Shown here: positions 54,140 through 62,056 of the stretch, piece by piece
Numbering within the stretch: the first letter of the stretch is position 1
Layout of the letters: every line of letters begins with the position of its first letter
Assembly (NCBI GenBank): GCA_029227815.1
Contig: CP118523.1
Coordinates: forward strand, 1,736,001-1,800,000
DNA: 64,000 bases
DNA from: Clostridiaceae bacterium M8S5
Lineage (GTDB): Bacteria; Bacillota; Clostridia; Tissierellales; MCWD3
Reading direction: 5' to 3'
The notes under the pieces: model-generated
What the model saw: the letters and a program-made list of their open reading frames with translations, nothing else
Database searches by the model: none
Told to the model about the DNA's origin: nothing
Translations under genes and position numbers: made by a program

Positions 54140-54480
54140 TAAGGCATATAAGATTATCTATGAAGGATGATGATTACATATCAAAACTATATAAGTCCAA
54201 CGAAAACCTTAAGAATAAAACCTTAGTTTACGGTCAGGTAAAGGATGCATCATCAGGTACACTTTACGCTATGTATAATTTTTAGAAGATATAATATAAT
54301 TAAGATTATAATAATAGAGGTGCGATATAAATTCAAAGATTAGGAAGAAAATCTGAGCTAGAATAATTAAATAATGAATATAACAGACAAAGTAGATTTG
54401 TTATTAGTTACGTTAGACGTAGGTTAATATGAGATGAAAGAAATGGATATACTTAAAAGTGAATATGTTTAAATTAGCCG
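54140..54480 (+). other. Gene-poor stretch with coding remnants before rplS
   Basis: No complete gene. A frame continuous with the end of the CPBP gene region encodes MKDDDYISKLYKSNENLK and a further 24 residues before a stop at 54283-54285. A short frame MNITDKVDLLLVTLDVG from 54374 stops and then continues in frame as YEMKEMDILKSEYV. These look like decayed genes that I cannot name. RBS-like AGAGGTG at 54317 has no start codon after it. Confidence 0.4.
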
Positions 54481-54580
54481 TTGTAATATATTTTTATATA
54501 TGATATAATCAAATGTAATTGTTTTACGGAACACAGATGGTCCTCTGCTTGATAGGTATGAACATCTAGGCGAAGGGAGG
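54481..54580 (+). promoter_or_regulatory. rplS promoter and L19-type leader
   Basis: TTGTAA (54481-54486), 17 bases, TATAAT (54504-54509). The leader that follows contains AGATG ... CATCT (about 54535-54567) enclosing TCCTCT, which is complementary to the GGGAGG binding site at 54575-54580. L19 leaders with autoregulatory structure are known in low G+C Gram-positives. The decayed copy at 53016-53095 preserves the same blocks, which shows which bases were present before duplication. Confidence 0.65.
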
Positions 54581-54587
54581 TTATAAA

Positions 54588-54935
54588 ATGGATATAATCA
54601 AGAGTATTGAACAAGCTCAACTTAGAACTGATTTAGAGAAGTTTAACGTTGGAGATACAGTACAAGTACACTATCACATCAAAGAAGGTAACAGAGAGAG
54701 AGTTCAGGTTTTTGAAGGAACTGTTATCAAGAAGCAAGGTAAAAGTGCTAGAGCTACTTTCACAGTAAGAAGAATTTCTTACGGAGTAGGAGTAGAGAGA
54801 ATTTTCTCAATGCACTCACCAAAAATTGAAAAATTAGTTGTTACTAGAAGAGGTAAAGTTAGAAGATCTAAGCTATATTACTTAAGAGAGAGAACTGGTA
54901 AGAGGGCTAAGGTTAAGGAAAAGAGAAACTACTAA
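54588..54935 (+). CDS. rplS: 50S ribosomal protein L19
   Basis: A 115-aa L19: [19 protein letters not shown] at the start, then [20 protein letters not shown], '[20 protein letters not shown]' and the C-terminal [25 protein letters not shown] precedes the ATG. Normally directly after trmD; here it has its own promoter and leader and is separated from trmD by the accessory island. A fold-back repeat begins inside its stop codon. Confidence 0.98.
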   Translation: MDIIKSIEQAQLRTDLEKFNVGDTVQVHYHIKEGNRERVQVFEGTVIKKQGKSARATFTVRRISYGVGVERIFSMHSPKIEKLVVTRRGKVRRSKLYYLRERTGKRAKVKEKRNY

Positions 54936-55058
54936 GATTTTCCCAAAATTGCGAACTACTGCGTTATAAAAAATATATCGACTAATCGCGTACCTTAGTA
55001 CGCTCATATCCGCTATATATTTTTATGCCTTGTATTTCACTAATTTTGAAAAAATCTT
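54934..55058. repeat. Inverted-repeat element after rplS (type A)
   Basis: Ends AAGATTTTCCCAAAATT and its inverse AATTTTGAAAAAATCTT (55042-55058) enclose CTACTGCGTTA, AATATATCGACTAATCGCG, the palindromic GTACCTTAGTAC, CATATCCGCTATATATTTTT and GCCTTGTATTTCACT. The same blocks in the same order make up the 27590 element. Both begin within a stop codon. No coding capacity. Confidence 0.7.
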
Positions 55059-55097
55059 ACATTCTAAATAATTTACCGATTTTAATGAAGTAACCCC

Positions 55098-55133
55098 AAG
55101 GGGTGTCTCTGATTAAGAGACAGCCCCTTTTTT
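55098..55133 (+). terminator. Terminator before rbgA
   Basis: AAGGGG-T-GTCTCT / AGAGAC-A-GCCCCTT with a 5-base loop, then six T. Probably the true end of the rplS transcript. With the repeat element it accounts for most of the 325-base gap between rplS and rbgA. Confidence 0.9.
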
Positions 55134-55260
55134 ATAGATGTAATAACAATTGGCTGATAAAAGTTAATATATTAAAACATATAACTCTATATATTGGACA
55201 AAATATTATGTGTTATAATATGAAAACTTATAGTTAATACAATACATACGAGGTGGTATA

Positions 55261-56142
55261 ATGAATATAAACTGGTTTCCAGGACATATGAAGAAAACAA
55301 GAGATTTACTAAAACAGAATCTATCGTTGGTAGATGTAGTAATAGAGATATTGGATGCACGTATTCCAATGAGTAGCAAAAATCCAGAGATAGACAAACT
55401 GTTAAAAGACAAGAAGAGATTAGTTATACTCAATAAAAGTGATTTGAGTGACGACAGATCAAATCAAAAATGGATGAGTTACCTTAAAAATAACAATACA
55501 CAAGTAATATTAAACAATGCACTAACTAAAAGTGGTGTAAATGCAATATTAAAAAATTGTGATAAGCTCATGGAAGAGAAAAGAAAGAGACTAGAACTAA
55601 AAGGAATAAAAAATAAAGCGATTAAAGCAATGATAGTTGGTGTACCAAATGTAGGCAAATCAACAGTTATTAACTCGATAGCAGGTAAAAAGAGCACGAA
55701 GACAGGTAATAGACCAGGGGTAACAAAGGGTAAGCAATGGATTAGGTTAAAAGGCAATATAGAGCTGTTAGACACACCAGGTATACTTTGGCCAAAGTTT
55801 GAGAACCAAGAGGTAGCATTAAACCTTGCATTTACAGGTGCAATAAAAGATGAAATTATGGATATAGAAACATTAGCATATAAATTTATAGAAGTATTGA
55901 TTGCAAAATGTCCATTTACAATAGAAAATAGATATGAGGTTAATATTGACGGTAAAACAACTATACAAGTAATGGACGAAATAGCTATTAAAAGAGGTTG
56001 TGTGATTAGAAAAGGTGAGATAGATTATACAAGAGTATCAAACTTAATTCTAGATGAATTTAGAAAAGGGAAATTAGGTAGATTAACATTAGAAGAACCA
56101 GAAGATATAGAGAAATTGATGCAAAATGATTCTAATAAGTAA
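55261..56142 (+). CDS. rbgA: Ribosome biogenesis GTPase A
   Basis: A circularly permuted GTPase of the YlqF family that completes 50S assembly. It starts MNINWFPGHMKKTRDLL; G4 NKSDL is near residue 60; then G1 GVPNVGKSTVINSI, G2/G3 region GNRPGVTKGKQWI and DTPGILWPKF. Length 293 aa. GAGGTGG precedes the ATG. It follows rplS and precedes rnhB, as in B. subtilis (ylqF). Confidence 0.96.
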   Translation: MNINWFPGHMKKTRDLLKQNLSLVDVVIEILDARIPMSSKNPEIDKLLKDKKRLVILNKSDLSDDRSNQKWMSYLKNNNTQVILNNALTKSGVNAILKNCDKLMEEKRKRLELKGIKNKAIKAMIVGVPNVGKSTVINSIAGKKSTKTGNRPGVTKGKQWIRLKGNIELLDTPGILWPKFENQEVALNLAFTGAIKDEIMDIETLAYKFIEVLIAKCPFTIENRYEVNIDGKTTIQVMDEIAIKRGCVIRKGEIDYTRVSNLILDEFRKGKLGRLTLEEPEDIEKLMQNDSNK

Positions 56143-56186
56143 AGGTTTCACTATATGCATTCGATAAATATACTAAGGGGGATTTT

Positions 56187-56822
56187 ATGCTTAGTTTAGA
56201 AAAAGAAATATGGGAAGAAGGATATGAATATATAGCTTGTATAGATGAAGTAGGTAGAGGATGCCTAGCTGGTGATGTAGTAGCTTGCGCAGTAGTAATG
56301 CCAAAAGGGCTTTCAATAGAAAAGGTCAATGATTCTAAAAAACTATCACCTAAACTAAGGGACAAGCTGTCAGTTATAATAAAAGAAAAAGCAATAGCTA
56401 TAGGAATAGGAACTGTTAGCCCAGCTATAATAGACGACATAAACATAAAAAATAGCACTAGATTAGCAATGAAAAAAGCAATAGAAAATCTTACAACAAA
56501 GACCGGAGACAAGATAGTGCCAGATTATGTTTTAATAGATGCAGAAAAGCTAGAAATAAATATACCACAGCAAAGCATAATCAAAGGAGATGAAAAATGT
56601 CATGGTATAGCAGCAGCTTCTATAGTAGCAAAAGTACATAGAGACAATCAATGTGTTAAGCTAGCAAAAAAATACCCTGATTATGCATTTGAAAAAAATA
56701 AAGGATACGGTACAAAAGAGCATAGAGAAGCATTAAAAAGAGTTGGACCGTCTCAGGTGCATAGACTAACATTTTTATCAAAGATATTAGACGAGTCAAA
56801 ACAATTAAGCTTTTGGGGGTAG
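56187..56822 (+). CDS. rnhB: Ribonuclease HII
   Basis: Cuts RNA in RNA/DNA hybrids and single ribonucleotides in DNA. The active-site start YIACIDEVGRGCLAGDVV holds the DE acid pair and GRG motif, 'VLIDAEKLEI' the third Asp, and HGIAAASIVAKVHRD the fourth acid region. Length 211 aa; it lacks the N-terminal extension of the B. subtilis enzyme. GGGGG precedes the ATG. Confidence 0.95.
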   Translation: MLSLEKEIWEEGYEYIACIDEVGRGCLAGDVVACAVVMPKGLSIEKVNDSKKLSPKLRDKLSVIIKEKAIAIGIGTVSPAIIDDINIKNSTRLAMKKAIENLTTKTGDKIVPDYVLIDAEKLEINIPQQSIIKGDEKCHGIAAASIVAKVHRDNQCVKLAKKYPDYAFEKNKGYGTKEHREALKRVGPSQVHRLTFLSKILDESKQLSFWG

Positions 56823-56825
56823 ATT

Positions 56826-58370
56826 ATGAAAATTTATAATACCAATATAAACAATAATGTCAATGTAAATTTAAAAGCTAATATACCAAAAGAAGCAATA
56901 GAGACTTTAAAAGGAAAAATTATAGAAGTAGATGGTGATAACGTAATAATAAGCACACCAAGTGGAGAGCTCATTGAGGCGAAGCTTGATAGCAATGTAC
57001 TAATCAGCAAAAACGTAATGATAGATTTTTTAGTCAAATATTCAGATGATAATAAAATGATACTTACACCTACAAGTGCTGAAAATAAAGAAGTGTCTGC
57101 AAATACAAAGAATTTATTCAGATTTATATTAAAGCAGAATCTAATACCTGTTAATGAAAAGAATATGGATATAGTAAAACAATTAGTTGACAATAAAATG
57201 CCTATAGATAAAGAGTCGATAGAAAATGTTTCTAAATATGTAGACAAATTAGAGATACTTAGTAGTAGTGATAAAGGTGAAAAAATAATGATGTTGTTTG
57301 AAAGTGCAGACATCACTATCGAAGATATTAAAAATTTTATAAAAGTTAAAAATACACCAGTAAGTAAACAGGGTGAGCAAGATATAGAAAAACAAAGTGT
57401 AGATATAACAAGCAAAAACACACAAAACACAAATAATAGCAAAAATGATGTAACAAGCATAGTAAAGAACATTTTGAACGGAGCAAAAATACTAGCTAAT
57501 AACAAAAGCCCAGAGACGAGTTTTACAAAAGCAGTAGTAATGCTTTTAAAAATGGATATGAAGATCAATCTAGAAAATCTAAAAATATATGACGAATTTG
57601 TTTCTAACGAAAAAGGATTTATAGAAAATGAGATAAAAGAACTAATAGAGTTAACTGACAAAAACACATCAACTGATAACATGAAAGATGCAGAAGATAA
57701 AAATAAAAACAACACAAAAGCTAAGCTAGATAATACTGTATCTAAAGAAAACAATAATAGCAACACTAAAGAGATATCTAAAACAAAAGCTATTATAAGG
57801 AGCTTTATTAAAACACTTAAATCACTAACAGGTAGCAAGAGTAAAAATAATATAGACGATATGCTCAAAACCTTAAAAAGCGCAGTGAAAGAATTTGAAG
57901 GTGTAAATCAAAATCCAACAATTAAGACAGCTATAGAAGGGAAATTAAAGGCTATAGAGCAGAAAATGGTTTTTGTAAATAACTTAAACGAATCTTATAA
58001 TGTAGTCTACATACCTGTAGAAATGGATTTTGAAGATTTAAAATACAGATTTGCACTACTCAAAAAAAATAGAACATTAACAAAAAAAGAAGCAGATTTC
58101 TATATTACAGTGCATACTAAAAATCTAAATAAAATAGAAGTTATGTGTAAAATGATACACAAAAAAATAGAAGTGAAATTTTTTACAGAAGATGAAGGCG
58201 CGGCAAACCTTCTAGCAGATAATAAGTCAATACTATATAATCATTTAAAAGAAGATGGATTTGAAAATATAGATTTAATTACTGCAAATAAAATAGACTA
58301 TAAACCAAAATTATTTGATATAATAGGCGAAAATAAGCAGACCAATTTCTTGTTTGACGTTAGGGTGTGA
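56826..58370 (+). CDS. FliK-like protein (YlqG position)
   Basis: A 514-aa protein. The N-terminal ~80 residues form beta strands (LKGKIIEVDGDNVIISTPSG). The middle (about 180-400) is low-complexity, rich in N, K, T and S. The C-terminal ~120 residues, 'YNVVYIPVEMDFEDLKYRFAL' to TNFLFDVRV, follow the flagellar hook-length control C-terminal pattern (strand, short helix, 'IEVMCKMIHKKIEVKFFTED', then 'L-x-x-x-L-x-x-x-G'). It sits between rnhB and the FlhB-tail-like gene, the place of ylqG in B. subtilis. There are no flagellar genes nearby. The similarity is weak and the function unknown. Confidence 0.7.
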   Translation: MKIYNTNINNNVNVNLKANIPKEAIETLKGKIIEVDGDNVIISTPSGELIEAKLDSNVLISKNVMIDFLVKYSDDNKMILTPTSAENKEVSANTKNLFRFILKQNLIPVNEKNMDIVKQLVDNKMPIDKESIENVSKYVDKLEILSSSDKGEKIMMLFESADITIEDIKNFIKVKNTPVSKQGEQDIEKQSVDITSKNTQNTNNSKNDVTSIVKNILNGAKILANNKSPETSFTKAVVMLLKMDMKINLENLKIYDEFVSNEKGFIENEIKELIELTDKNTSTDNMKDAEDKNKNNTKAKLDNTVSKENNNSNTKEISKTKAIIRSFIKTLKSLTGSKSKNNIDDMLKTLKSAVKEFEGVNQNPTIKTAIEGKLKAIEQKMVFVNNLNESYNVVYIPVEMDFEDLKYRFALLKKNRTLTKKEADFYITVHTKNLNKIEVMCKMIHKKIEVKFFTEDEGAANLLADNKSILYNHLKEDGFENIDLITANKIDYKPKLFDIIGENKQTNFLFDVRV

Positions 58371-58374
58371 TGAA

Positions 58375-58638
58375 TTGGAGGAACCAAAGATTGCCATAGC
58401 ACTTCAATATGAAGAGGATAGTGACGCTCCTAAGGTCATTGCTAAGGGTAAAGGTATAGTAGCAGAAAAAATAATAGAAACAGCAAAAGAAGGTAAGATA
58501 TATACCGAGGAAAACGAAGATTTAGCATTAAGTTTATACGATATAGATCTGGGAGATAGTATACCAGAAGAGTTGTATAGCGCGGTAGCTAAAATATTGC
58601 TATATATACATGATTTAGACAAATTAAAAGGTAAATAA
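58375..58638 (+). CDS. ylqH: FlhB cytoplasmic-tail-like protein (YlqH)
   Basis: An 87-aa protein matching only the C-terminal cytoplasmic part of the flagellar export switch FlhB: IAIALQYEEDSDAPKVIAKG, then VAEKIIETAKEGKIYTEENE and GDSIPEELYSAVAKILLYIH. It has no membrane domain and lacks the NPTH self-cleavage site; its start corresponds to the residues just after that site. I start at TTG 58375, seven bases after AGGGTG, which gives the conserved length; a TTG at 58354 overlaps the preceding gene. Function unknown; adjacent to the FliK-like gene. Confidence 0.88.
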   Translation: MEEPKIAIALQYEEDSDAPKVIAKGKGIVAEKIIETAKEGKIYTEENEDLALSLYDIDLGDSIPEELYSAVAKILLYIHDLDKLKGK

Positions 58639-58647
58639 CAACAAGAC

Positions 58648-58682
58648 AGACTCACAGTGAATATAAGTGAGTTTCTTTTTTT
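58648..58682 (+). terminator. Terminator between ylqH and yraN
   Basis: ACTCAC (58650-58655) / GTGAGT (58667-58672) with an 11-base loop, followed by TTCTTTTTTT. The yraN binding site begins right after the T run. Confidence 0.75.
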
Positions 58683-58695
58683 GGGGGGAGATAAT

Positions 58696-59058
58696 ATGAA
58701 GACAAATAACAAAGAACAAGGACAAAAAGGAGAAGACATAGCCATAAAATACTTAAAGAAATTAAAATATAAGATACTAGAGAGAAACTATGCTAAAAAG
58801 ACAGGTGAAATAGATATCATAGCTAAAGATAAAGAAATAGTAGTATTTATAGAAGTCAAAGCTAGAAAAAGTGATAATTACGGCAATCCTAGTGATGCAG
58901 TAAACACAGCAAAGCAGAAAAATATAATTAAAACAGCTTTATTATATCAATCAATAAATAAGCTTAATAATACGCAGTTTAGATTTGACATAGTAGAAGT
59001 ATTTATGCACAAAAAAGATAAAATAAATCATTTAATTAATGCTTTTTGGATAGATTAA
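58696..59058 (+). CDS. yraN: YraN family (UPF0102) endonuclease-like protein
   Basis: A 120-aa protein with the PD-(D/E)XK-like core: KGEDIAIKYLKKLKYKILER, then TGEIDIIAKD and FIEVKARKSDNYG. The family is predicted to be a Holliday-junction-resolvase-type nuclease; biochemical function is not settled. The ATG at 58696 follows GGGGGGAG. Followed, after 142 bases, by comM. Confidence 0.92.
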   Translation: MKTNNKEQGQKGEDIAIKYLKKLKYKILERNYAKKTGEIDIIAKDKEIVVFIEVKARKSDNYGNPSDAVNTAKQKNIIKTALLYQSINKLNNTQFRFDIVEVFMHKKDKINHLINAFWID

Positions 59059-59200
59059 TTTTTACAAATAGGAAAGAAGTACTATTTTGAATAGCATCTA
59101 AAATATTTAAATTATTCAAAAAATTTTGTCAATTTAGAAGGATTTTACAATATATAGATTGAATAATATCAAATGTAAAATATGTTAAAGGAGAGAAAAT

Positions 59201-60730
59201 ATGTTATCAAAAGTAAATACTGCAGTATTACAAGGGCTAGATGGATATATTGTAAAAGTAGAAACAGATTTATCAAAAGGAATGCCATCGTTTTCAATAG
59301 TGGGATTACCAGATATAGCAATCAAAGAATCAAAAGAAAGAGTAAGAACAGCAATAAAAAACAGTGGATTTAAGTTTCCACTAAACAAAATAGTAGTAAA
59401 TTTGGCACCAGCAAATTTGAAAAAAGAAGGTTCTCAAATAGATTTATCTATAGCTATTGGAATCCTCATAGCTACAGAAGATATAAAATATGCAGATTTT
59501 AGTTCAGTGTGTTTTATTGGAGAACTTTCATTAGATGGAAAAATAAACAGAGTTGATGGAGCTCTTCCTATGGTACTATCTTTAAAAGAAAAGGGAATTA
59601 ACAAGGTTATAATACCTTCAAAAAATAAAAAAGAATGTAGCATGGTAGATGATATAGAGATTATACCAGTTGACAACCTATTTGAATTGGCGAGATATCT
59701 CAATGGAGAAGCTGAAATCAATCCATGTGTTTTTGACAGCAATATCCTCAAAAAAGAAGAAACTAAGGACAAAAATGATTTCTCAGATATAATAGGACAA
59801 AGTGCGCTAAAAAGAGCTGTAGAAGTTGCAGCAGCAGGAGGACACAATATACTAATTATAGGGCCTCCAGGATCAAGTAAAACAATGATCGCAAGAAGCA
59901 TACCGTCGATTCTACCAGATTTGACGTTTGAAGAAGCATTAGAGATCACAAAGATATATAGTGCATCTGGTTTGTTAAAGGGGACTTATTTAATAAAAGA
60001 AAGACCATTTAGATCTCCGCATCATACAATATCAAATATTTCTCTTATAGGAGGAGGGAGAGTTCCAAAGCCAGGAGAAGTATCATTAGCTCAATATGGT
60101 GTATTATTTTTAGATGAGCTTCCTGAATTTCAAAAGAATGCATTAGAGGTATTAAGGCAACCACTAGAAGATGGAGAAGTTACAATATCTAGAGTTACAG
60201 CAACAATAACTTATCCATCTAAATTTATGCTTGTTGCTAGTATGAATCCATGTCCTTGTGGTTACTATGGAGATCCAAACCACGATTGCACGTGTAGTAT
60301 GAAAGAAATAAACAGGTATTTAGGGAGGATTTCTGGTCCATTATTGGATAGAATTGATATACACATAGAAGCCAATCCTATAAAATATGACGATTTAAAA
60401 AATAACAAAAAAGAAGAAACATCCCAGATGATTAAAGAAAGAGTAAACGAAGTCAGAAAGGTGCAACTAAAGAGATATAAAAAAGAAGGCACATTGTATA
60501 ATGCTAATCTTAGTGCAAGAGGGGTAAAAAAATATTGTAAACTAGACAAAGATGGTGAAGAGTTACTAAAAATGGCATTCGATAAATTCAGTCTAAGTGC
60601 TAGGGCATATAACAAAATACTAAAAGTATCAAGAACAATAGCTGATTTAGATAAAAGTGATGACATTAAAGCAAGACATATAGCAGAAGCTATTCAATAT
60701 AGAAGCTTAGACAGAAAATACTGGTCTTAA
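59201..60730 (+). CDS. comM: Mg-chelatase-like AAA+ ATPase ComM (YifB)
   Basis: A hexameric AAA+ helicase which in naturally transformable bacteria drives branch migration during DNA integration. The N-terminal Lon-like domain starts with 'VLQGLDGYIVKVETDLSKGM' and ends with LPDIAIKESKERVR. The AAA core has Walker A GPPGSSKT, then 'RPFRSPHHTISNISLIGGG' and LFLDELPEF (Walker B). C-terminal Mg-chelatase domain with a CPCGYYGDPNHDCTC zinc-like cluster. Length 509 aa. GGAGAG precedes the ATG. Adjacent to dprA, the other uptake-DNA processing gene. Confidence 0.95.
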   Translation: MLSKVNTAVLQGLDGYIVKVETDLSKGMPSFSIVGLPDIAIKESKERVRTAIKNSGFKFPLNKIVVNLAPANLKKEGSQIDLSIAIGILIATEDIKYADFSSVCFIGELSLDGKINRVDGALPMVLSLKEKGINKVIIPSKNKKECSMVDDIEIIPVDNLFELARYLNGEAEINPCVFDSNILKKEETKDKNDFSDIIGQSALKRAVEVAAAGGHNILIIGPPGSSKTMIARSIPSILPDLTFEEALEITKIYSASGLLKGTYLIKERPFRSPHHTISNISLIGGGRVPKPGEVSLAQYGVLFLDELPEFQKNALEVLRQPLEDGEVTISRVTATITYPSKFMLVASMNPCPCGYYGDPNHDCTCSMKEINRYLGRISGPLLDRIDIHIEANPIKYDDLKNNKKEETSQMIKERVNEVRKVQLKRYKKEGTLYNANLSARGVKKYCKLDKDGEELLKMAFDKFSLSARAYNKILKVSRTIADLDKSDDIKARHIAEAIQYRSLDRKYWS

Positions 60731-60742
60731 AGAGGTGATGTA

Positions 60743-61831
60743 ATGAAAGATAGAGATATCTTAATATGGTTAAATAGTATTAACCAAATAGGAACAAGAT
60801 CAATAGAAAAATTAAATCAGTATTTCGGAAGCTTAAAAAATATATGGGATGCATCAAACAGTGAAATCAATTCGTGTGGAATTTTAAGCAATATAGCAAT
60901 GAAAAATTTAACAATGAGCAAAAATGATAACTATATAAATAAAATATTTAGTAAAATAGAAAAGGAACATGTTAAAACTATTACTATAGTAGATAAAGAA
61001 TATCCAGAGCAATTAAAAAATATATATTTACCTCCTAAAGTACTATATATAAAAGGAGATATGATAAAAGAAGATGAGATATGCTTAGCTATGGTAGGTG
61101 CTAGGAAAGCTACATATTATGGCAAATGGGTTGCAGAAAAAATCTCAAAAGGATTATCTAGATATGGTATAACTATAATAAGTGGCCTTGCAAGAGGAAT
61201 AGATACAGTTAGTCATAGAGGGGCATTAGAATCACAGGGAAGAACATTTGGAGTACTAGGGTGTGGGGTAGATATAATCTATCCAAAATCAAATAAGAAG
61301 TTATATGATCAGATAATTAATAATGGGGGCATAATATCAGAATACCCATTAGGAACTGAGCCAGTACCAGGGAACTTTCCGCAGAGAAACAGGATAATTA
61401 GTGGACTAGCTAGAGGAGTAATAGTAGTTGAGGCTAAGAAAAAAAGTGGTTCATTAATAACAGCAAACTTTGCATTAGACCAAGGGAAAGATGTATTTGC
61501 AGTCCCTGGTAATATAAATAGCTTGTATAGCGAGGGAACAAATGAGCTCATAAAAGATGGAGCTAAACTCATAAGTGATGCAAAAGATGTAATAGGAGAA
61601 ATGATTCATTTTAAAGACGTTATTAAAGATACCGTAGTAAAAAATGATTATTTACTAAGTGAAGAAGAAAAAAGAGTTGTTGATACATTAAAATATGGTC
61701 CGCTACATTGCGATATGATAAGCTACAATACAAACATAAATATGACAAATTTAATAAGTATTTTAACAATATTAGAAATAAAGGGAATAATAAAACAAAT
61801 GTCTGGTAAAATATTTATTATAAATAATTAA
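60743..61831 (+). CDS. dprA: DNA processing protein DprA
   Basis: Loads RecA on incoming single-stranded DNA. The N-terminal helical (SAM-like) region is followed by the Rossmann-fold DprA domain: AMVGARKATYYGKWVAEKIS, 'GLARGIDTVSHRGALE', LGCGVDIIYPKSN, FPQRNRIISGLARGVIVVEA and FAVPGNINSLYSEGTNELI. The C-terminal ~60 residues resemble the winged helix of DprA. Length 362 aa. AGAGGTG precedes the ATG. Order comM-dprA-topA is conserved. Confidence 0.96.
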   Translation: MKDRDILIWLNSINQIGTRSIEKLNQYFGSLKNIWDASNSEINSCGILSNIAMKNLTMSKNDNYINKIFSKIEKEHVKTITIVDKEYPEQLKNIYLPPKVLYIKGDMIKEDEICLAMVGARKATYYGKWVAEKISKGLSRYGITIISGLARGIDTVSHRGALESQGRTFGVLGCGVDIIYPKSNKKLYDQIINNGGIISEYPLGTEPVPGNFPQRNRIISGLARGVIVVEAKKKSGSLITANFALDQGKDVFAVPGNINSLYSEGTNELIKDGAKLISDAKDVIGEMIHFKDVIKDTVVKNDYLLSEEEKRVVDTLKYGPLHCDMISYNTNINMTNLISILTILEIKGIIKQMSGKIFIINN

Positions 61832-61954
61832 ATTTGTTTATAATAAATTAGCATATTAAAAAGTTAAATAATTATATTATATATAGTGAGATAAAATACA
61901 GTTTTATGCAGAAGATAAATATTCTAATATTAATGATTATATTAGTATTACAGA

Positions 61955-62025
61955 TTGACAAGTATCAATACTAATTTTAATTTTCTGTGTTTAGTATAGA
62001 CTAAAACTTATAAATCTGATATAAT
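61955..62025 (+). promoter_or_regulatory. Two candidate topA promoters
   Basis: TTGACA (61955-61960), 17 bases, TAATTT (61978-61983); and TAGACT (61997-62002), 17 bases, TATAAT (62020-62025). Both precede the topA start by 30-75 bases. Confidence 0.6.
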
Positions 62026-62056
62026 AACTCACGTTATGATGTTGGAGGTGAATGAT

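Noticed and set aside
56834..57868. A long open frame on the minus strand across the FliK-like gene.
   Set aside because: Its Leu/Ser/Ile-rich composition is the mirror of a Lys/Asn/Asp-rich coding strand; it has no motif and no ribosome binding site, and the plus-strand gene fits the operon.
59059..59200. A promoter for comM (TTGTCA near 59127 with ATATAT downstream).
   Set aside because: Spacing and -10 match are poor; in such AT-rich DNA this is within chance.
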